From: Alphaproteobacteria bacterium
Lineage (GTDB): Bacteria > Pseudomonadota > Alphaproteobacteria > RS24
Assembly (NCBI GenBank): GCA_015163825.1
Contig: JAAOIL010000165.1
Span: 1-8,636 of the forward strand
DNA length: 8,636 nt
Direction of reading: 5' to 3'
This document shows positions 6,057 to 8,636 of the stretch, piece after piece. The notes beneath the pieces are model-generated. The model was given only the letters and a program-made list of their open reading frames with translations, did not search any database and was not told where the DNA came from. Numbering within the stretch: position 1 is the first letter of the stretch; every line of letters starts with the position of its first letter. Made by a program: the position numbers and the translations under genes.

Positions 6057-6702
6057 GATTGATTCTAGACTCGCAGATAAGACTGCTGCCGCCATTGCGC
6101 GCAAGATATTGGGTGGAGAATGGCAAAATGGGTATAAATTACCGCCTGATTCCGAATTATGCGCTGAATATGGGGTATCTCGCACCGCATTGCGGGAGGC
6201 ATTGCGGATATTAACCGCCAAAGGCTTACTTTTTGCCAAGCCACGCGCGGGCACTTGCCTTACTGCCCCGCAAGACTGGTCTTTATGGGATAGCGATATA
6301 TTGCGCTGGCTGAGCAAATGCCCGACCCATGCGGGATTTTTGGCTCATGCCCATAAAATGCGCCAAACAATAGAGCCAGCGATTATCGCCCAGATCTCTA
6401 AATCCACAGATGAACCCCCAGAAGAGGACAGAGAAGAAGCAAAACGTAATCTACAAACCGCTTTGCGGCACTTACAAACCACCCCCACATTAGAGGCTGA
6501 ATGCGCTTTTATTGATGCCCTCTATAGCGCCGCCACCAACCCTTTTGCGCATCGCTTGCGCTTATTGGTGCATTATATTTTGGAACACAGAATGAAGGCG
6601 CCAATACCTCTGGCAGATTATACCGCCCTCGTCGCCGCCATCTCGCAAGGACAGGCAGAGCAAGCCACTGCCCTCTCTAAAAAAATGCTGGTAGATTTTT
6701 AA
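6055..6702 (+). CDS. GntR-family regulator, FadR/DgoR-like with degenerate FCD domain
   Basis: Transcriptional regulator of 215 aa. Residues 1-72 are a winged helix-turn-helix of the GntR type (LPPDSELCAEYGVSRTALRE at 29-48, then a wing RAGTCLTAP). The linker and second domain read DWSLWDSDILRWLS and MRQTIEPAII, which resemble E. coli DgoR, so the C-terminal part (about 95-213) is an FCD effector domain. The usual D-x3-H of that domain is E149-x3-I153, and the later conserved His in the EH pair is Y189, so the classical metal site is not present. No Shine-Dalgarno sequence precedes the ATG; the promoter geometry implies a leaderless mRNA. The gene follows the dehalogenase by 38 bp and may control it as well as itself. 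The effector is unknown. Confidence 0.85.
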   Translation: MIDSRLADKTAAAIARKILGGEWQNGYKLPPDSELCAEYGVSRTALREALRILTAKGLLFAKPRAGTCLTAPQDWSLWDSDILRWLSKCPTHAGFLAHAHKMRQTIEPAIIAQISKSTDEPPEEDREEAKRNLQTALRHLQTTPTLEAECAFIDALYSAATNPFAHRLRLLVHYILEHRMKAPIPLADYTALVAAISQGQAEQATALSKKMLVDF

Positions 6703-6747
6703 TCTTATTTATGACAGAATTTCTATCGCTAACACGTTTAAATAATT

Positions 6748-7428
6748 ATGACACAAACAGGACATTCTATGGCAATCATTACGCCCCCTTCACTGCCCAC
6801 AGCCCCAAAACCTTCGCTGGTATCGGGGCGGCAACAAGAGCCGACTGAACAGCCGATTGAAAAATGGCGTGATGAACATCTATTAACAGCGATTGCCTCG
6901 CACCATATACAAGGGGGCAACACACAGGCGGGAACGATATTTGTGCGCCGTCATTTATCTTATGTTGTGCGTGTGTGCCAAAGCCGCTTACAAAATATGG
7001 CAGAGGCAGAAGAAGCCGCCCAAGATGTTTTTCTCTCGGTCTGGAAAAATGCCCACACTTGGCAAAGCGGCAATGCCAAAGTAACAACATGGCTTTATCG
7101 TATTGCCAGTAATCGCGCCATTGATATTTTGCGCCGCCGCCGCATAACAACAGACATAGACGCCATGCCCGATATGGCAGACGACACTGATATAGAAGCC
7201 GCAGAAATTATAGCAAATCAAAATCGTCTTATTCGCACAGCGCTGGCAAGTTTAAGCCCCGACCAACAAAATGCGATTGAACTCGTCTATTATAAAGAGA
7301 TGAAACAAGGCGAAGCCGCCGCGCAAATGAATATAAGCCTTGCCGCGTTAGAATCTACTTTAAGACGCGGGCGCAAAAAACTTCACGATTATCTGGCGGA
7401 ATATCATGCGCAAGTGCGTTTAATATAA
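6748..7428 (+). CDS. ECF-family RNA polymerase sigma factor (SigE/CnrH-like)
   Basis: Alternative sigma factor of 226 aa. Region 2 spans about 60-133, with EAEEAAQDVFLSVWKN (86-101) and TTWLYRIASNRAIDILRRRR (113-132) carrying the core-binding and -10-binding helices. Region 4 spans about 160-217, with LSPDQQNAIELVYYKEMKQG and a helix-turn-helix ending LESTLRRGRKKL. No region 1.1 or 3 is seen. The N-terminal 40 residues are proline-rich and longer than in most ECF factors. An ATG at 6769 (codon 8) has AGGAC six bases upstream and may be the true start, since 6748 has no visible site. The anti-sigma gene begins 12 bp after the stop, so the two are co-transcribed. Expected to be held inactive by the next gene until the third gene's product senses its signal. 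Confidence 0.9.
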   Translation: MTQTGHSMAIITPPSLPTAPKPSLVSGRQQEPTEQPIEKWRDEHLLTAIASHHIQGGNTQAGTIFVRRHLSYVVRVCQSRLQNMAEAEEAAQDVFLSVWKNAHTWQSGNAKVTTWLYRIASNRAIDILRRRRITTDIDAMPDMADDTDIEAAEIIANQNRLIRTALASLSPDQQNAIELVYYKEMKQGEAAAQMNISLAALESTLRRGRKKLHDYLAEYHAQVRLI

Positions 7429-7440
7429 AAGGAAAGAAAA

Positions 7441-7878
7441 ATGGATAAAAACACATTTATGGAATTAGTCGCCACCTATGGGAGCAACCCCTCGCACTGG
7501 CACGATGATAATCGCCAAGCGATGCTGGCTTATCTCAAGGCTAATCCTGAAACAAGCGCCCTCATCGCCCAAGAGGCGGCTTTGGATAAATTTTTGTCCG
7601 CCCGCTTGCCAGAAGCACCCGCCCATCTGGAAACATTGGTGCTAAACGAAATGGCACTTGCTCTATCTACAAAGCAAGCAAAACCATCTGCGCCTGCTTT
7701 TCCCTCTACTTTTTGGAAGCAATTTTTTCAGCCGCTTCCTATCAGTATGGGGCTAGGGCTGGCATCTATTTGTCTGGCGGGGGTGTTAAGCGCCCCCCTG
7801 ATTGCCGACATCTTAAATCCGCCCTATATGGTCGTCGTCATTGATACCATCGCCGGTGATATTTTATTACTCAACTAA
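7441..7878 (+). CDS. Putative anti-sigma factor, single-pass membrane protein
   Basis: Likely inner-membrane anti-sigma factor that holds the preceding sigma factor. It is 145 aa. The cytoplasmic N-terminus contains LVATYGSNPSHWHDDNRQAM (9-28) and ALIAQEAALDKFLSARLP (40-57), a pattern I recognise from alphaproteobacterial proteins paired with ECF factors (YGADPxRWP...R...E..LD..L). One membrane helix falls at about 101-120, with a short periplasmic tail. There is no cysteine-based zinc site (the only Cys is in the helix), so it is not a ZAS-type anti-sigma. AAAGGAAAG precedes the ATG. It lies between the sigma gene and the sensor gene, the layout of CnrH-CnrY-CnrX systems in different order. 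Assignment comes chiefly from context and topology. Confidence 0.72.
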   Translation: MDKNTFMELVATYGSNPSHWHDDNRQAMLAYLKANPETSALIAQEAALDKFLSARLPEAPAHLETLVLNEMALALSTKQAKPSAPAFPSTFWKQFFQPLPISMGLGLASICLAGVLSAPLIADILNPPYMVVVIDTIAGDILLLN

Positions 7879-7901
7879 ACCAAAACAGAAAGGACTATAT
7901 T

Positions 7902-8348
7902 ATGTGGAAAAATATTATACTCGCTATCTCTCTGGCAATGAATGTGTTCGTGCTGGGTTATGCAGGCTATTCTGCCTATCAATTCCGCTCTTTTATCGGG
8001 GGTGATAAAGCGCAGATGGAAATACATATTGATAAAGTGCAAAATCGCTTCCTGCGTCACCTTGAAGGGCAAGACAAAGTCGCAGCGGAACGGATTATCA
8101 ATGCCCGCCGCCCTATCATCACTAAGGCTGTGCGTGAATTACACGCCGCGCGTCGTGATGCCATGCAAACCTTGCGCACAGAAACGCCAGATAGTGCAAA
8201 ACTGGCGGCCGCCCTATCGCGCTCGCAAGAGGCGACTTCACAATTAAATGAAGCGCTACATGGGGGCTTGCGTGATATGGCGCGTGATCTATCCCCCGAA
8301 GCACGGCGTAAGTTAGGCAAACGCATACGCCGCCACGGTGATAATTAA
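7902..8348 (+). CDS. Periplasmic heavy-metal sensor-like protein (CnrX/ZraP-type helical hairpin)
   Basis: Predicted signal-sensing partner of the sigma/anti-sigma pair. It is 148 aa. A membrane anchor lies at about 4-27, followed by an all-helical, charged periplasmic domain typical of the metal-resistance/heavy-metal sensor family, ending in LSPEARRKLGKRIRRHG. Histidines are H42, H53, H81, H120 and H145, with nearby M39 and M126. They could bind metal, but the H-x3-H of CnrX is not present (H42 is followed by V46) and the H/M pair is six apart rather than four. There is no LTxxQ motif, so it is not a close Spy/CpxP relative. GAAAGGA lies upstream of the ATG. It is the last gene of the operon before a strong terminator. 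The ligand could be metal, or another envelope stress signal. Confidence 0.78.
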   Translation: MWKNIILAISLAMNVFVLGYAGYSAYQFRSFIGGDKAQMEIHIDKVQNRFLRHLEGQDKVAAERIINARRPIITKAVRELHAARRDAMQTLRTETPDSAKLAAALSRSQEATSQLNEALHGGLRDMARDLSPEARRKLGKRIRRHGDN

Positions 8349-8360
8349 ACGCCACCCTAA

Positions 8361-8383
8361 TCTCTAACCCCTCCCGTTAGAGA
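8361..8383 (+). repeat. Perfect inverted repeat just before the operon terminator
   Basis: TCTCTAAC (8361-8368) and GTTAGAGA (8376-8383) form an 8-bp stem with a 7-nt loop. The second arm abuts the terminator stem and shares one base with it, so the two hairpins could stack in the RNA and protect the 3' end. Confidence 0.7.
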
Positions 8384-8419
8384 AGCCCCGCTCAAACTTT
8401 TGGGCGGGGCTTATTTTTT
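8383..8419 (+). terminator. Intrinsic terminator of the sigma/anti-sigma/sensor operon
   Basis: GC-rich stem AAGCCCCGC (8383-8391) pairs with GCGGGGCTT (8404-8412), extended inward by three more pairs, and is followed by a run of six T at 8414-8419. It lies 35 bp after the sensor stop codon and separates the operon from the MFS gene. Confidence 0.93.
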
Positions 8420-8421
8420 AC

Positions 8422-8449
8422 TTGAAAAGCCGCTATGTCTCTCTACACT
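8422..8449 (+). promoter_or_regulatory. Possible promoter of the MFS gene
   Basis: TTGAAA (8422-8427), 16 bp, then TACACT (8444-8449) match sigma-70 consensus at five and four positions. It lies directly after the terminator, with a predicted leader of about 37 nt. The upstream terminator makes an independent promoter necessary here. Confidence 0.45.
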
Positions 8450-8492
8450 TACGCCAATCATTTGATAGAGGCACAAGACAAAGGGAGGTACT

Positions 8493-8636
8493 ATGTCAGA
8501 GATTACATCGCACGACACACCACAAAGCGCACCCAAAGGGGCGCCTATTACAAAAGCGACCCGCAATTATACATTAGCGGTGCTGGTGATGATTTATACA
8601 TCCAGTCATATTGATAGGCAGATTGTTTCTATATTA
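8493..8636 (+). CDS. MFS transporter, N-terminal fragment (runs off right edge)
   Basis: First 48 codons of a probable major facilitator superfamily permease. After a polar N-terminus of about 23 residues comes RNYTLAVLVMIYTSSHIDRQ, the first membrane helix and the IDRQ pattern seen at the same place in many alphaproteobacterial, Spinster-like MFS carriers. GGGAGG at 8483-8488 is a strong ribosome site with good spacing. Nothing in the window tells the substrate. It may or may not be functionally linked to the ECF operon, from which it is separated by a terminator. Confidence 0.78.
   Translation, partial: MSEITSHDTPQSAPKGAPITKATRNYTLAVLVMIYTSSHIDRQIVSIL

Noticed and set aside
6006..6317. Minus-strand open frame over the start of the GntR gene
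   Set aside because: It is antisense to the conserved winged-helix region and has no features of its own.
1..8636. Mobile elements, CRISPR arrays, toxin-antitoxin or phage genes, tRNA or rRNA
   Set aside because: I saw no transposase or integrase motifs, spaced repeat arrays, terminal inverted repeats or RNA gene signatures other than the riboswitch.

Overview
The window looks like part of an alphaproteobacterial genome, probably free-living and aquatic. That placement is inference. It rests on the style of the ECF sigma / HWP-type anti-sigma / periplasmic heavy-metal sensor operon, on the cobalamin-riboswitch TonB uptake cluster, and on a Spinster-like MFS start. Composition is moderate GC, genes are tightly packed, and no insertion sequence, tRNA, rRNA or CRISPR array is visible.

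Left part (1-4483) is a vitamin B12 (or related corrinoid) uptake locus. On the minus strand, in transcription order, lie an inner-membrane FecCD/BtuC permease (3550-2513), a cobalamin riboswitch (about 2490-2321), a TonB-dependent BtuB-like receptor (2212-341) and the start of a FecE/BtuD-type ATPase (338 to beyond the left edge). The periplasmic binding protein BtuF diverges on the plus strand (3590-4483), 39 bp from the permease start. Receptor, binding protein, permease and ATPase together form a complete outer-to-inner membrane route. The riboswitch sits inside the cluster, so it can directly control only the receptor and the ATPase.

Middle part (4442-6702). A small GAF-like protein with a C-terminal membrane anchor (minus) overlaps the end of btuF tail to tail. 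Next come a class II haloalkane dehalogenase (5129-6016) with its full catalytic pentad, and a FadR/DgoR-like GntR regulator (6055-6702). Both plus-strand genes have perfect inverted repeats laid over their predicted promoters. The regulator appears to be made from a leaderless mRNA, and its effector domain has lost the usual metal-ligand positions.

Right part (6748-8419) is a three-gene ECF operon: sigma factor, single-pass anti-sigma factor and a membrane-anchored periplasmic metal-sensor protein. It is analogous in layout to CnrH/CnrY/CnrX and ends at a strong intrinsic terminator. The last 144 bases begin an MFS transporter with its own promoter and a strong ribosome binding site.

I see no wholly new multi-gene system. 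The points most worth following are the unusual riboswitch placement and its possible Shine-Dalgarno-blocking stem, the GntR regulator with its palindrome-embedded leaderless promoter beside a dehalogenase, and the metal-sensor operon with atypical ligand spacing.
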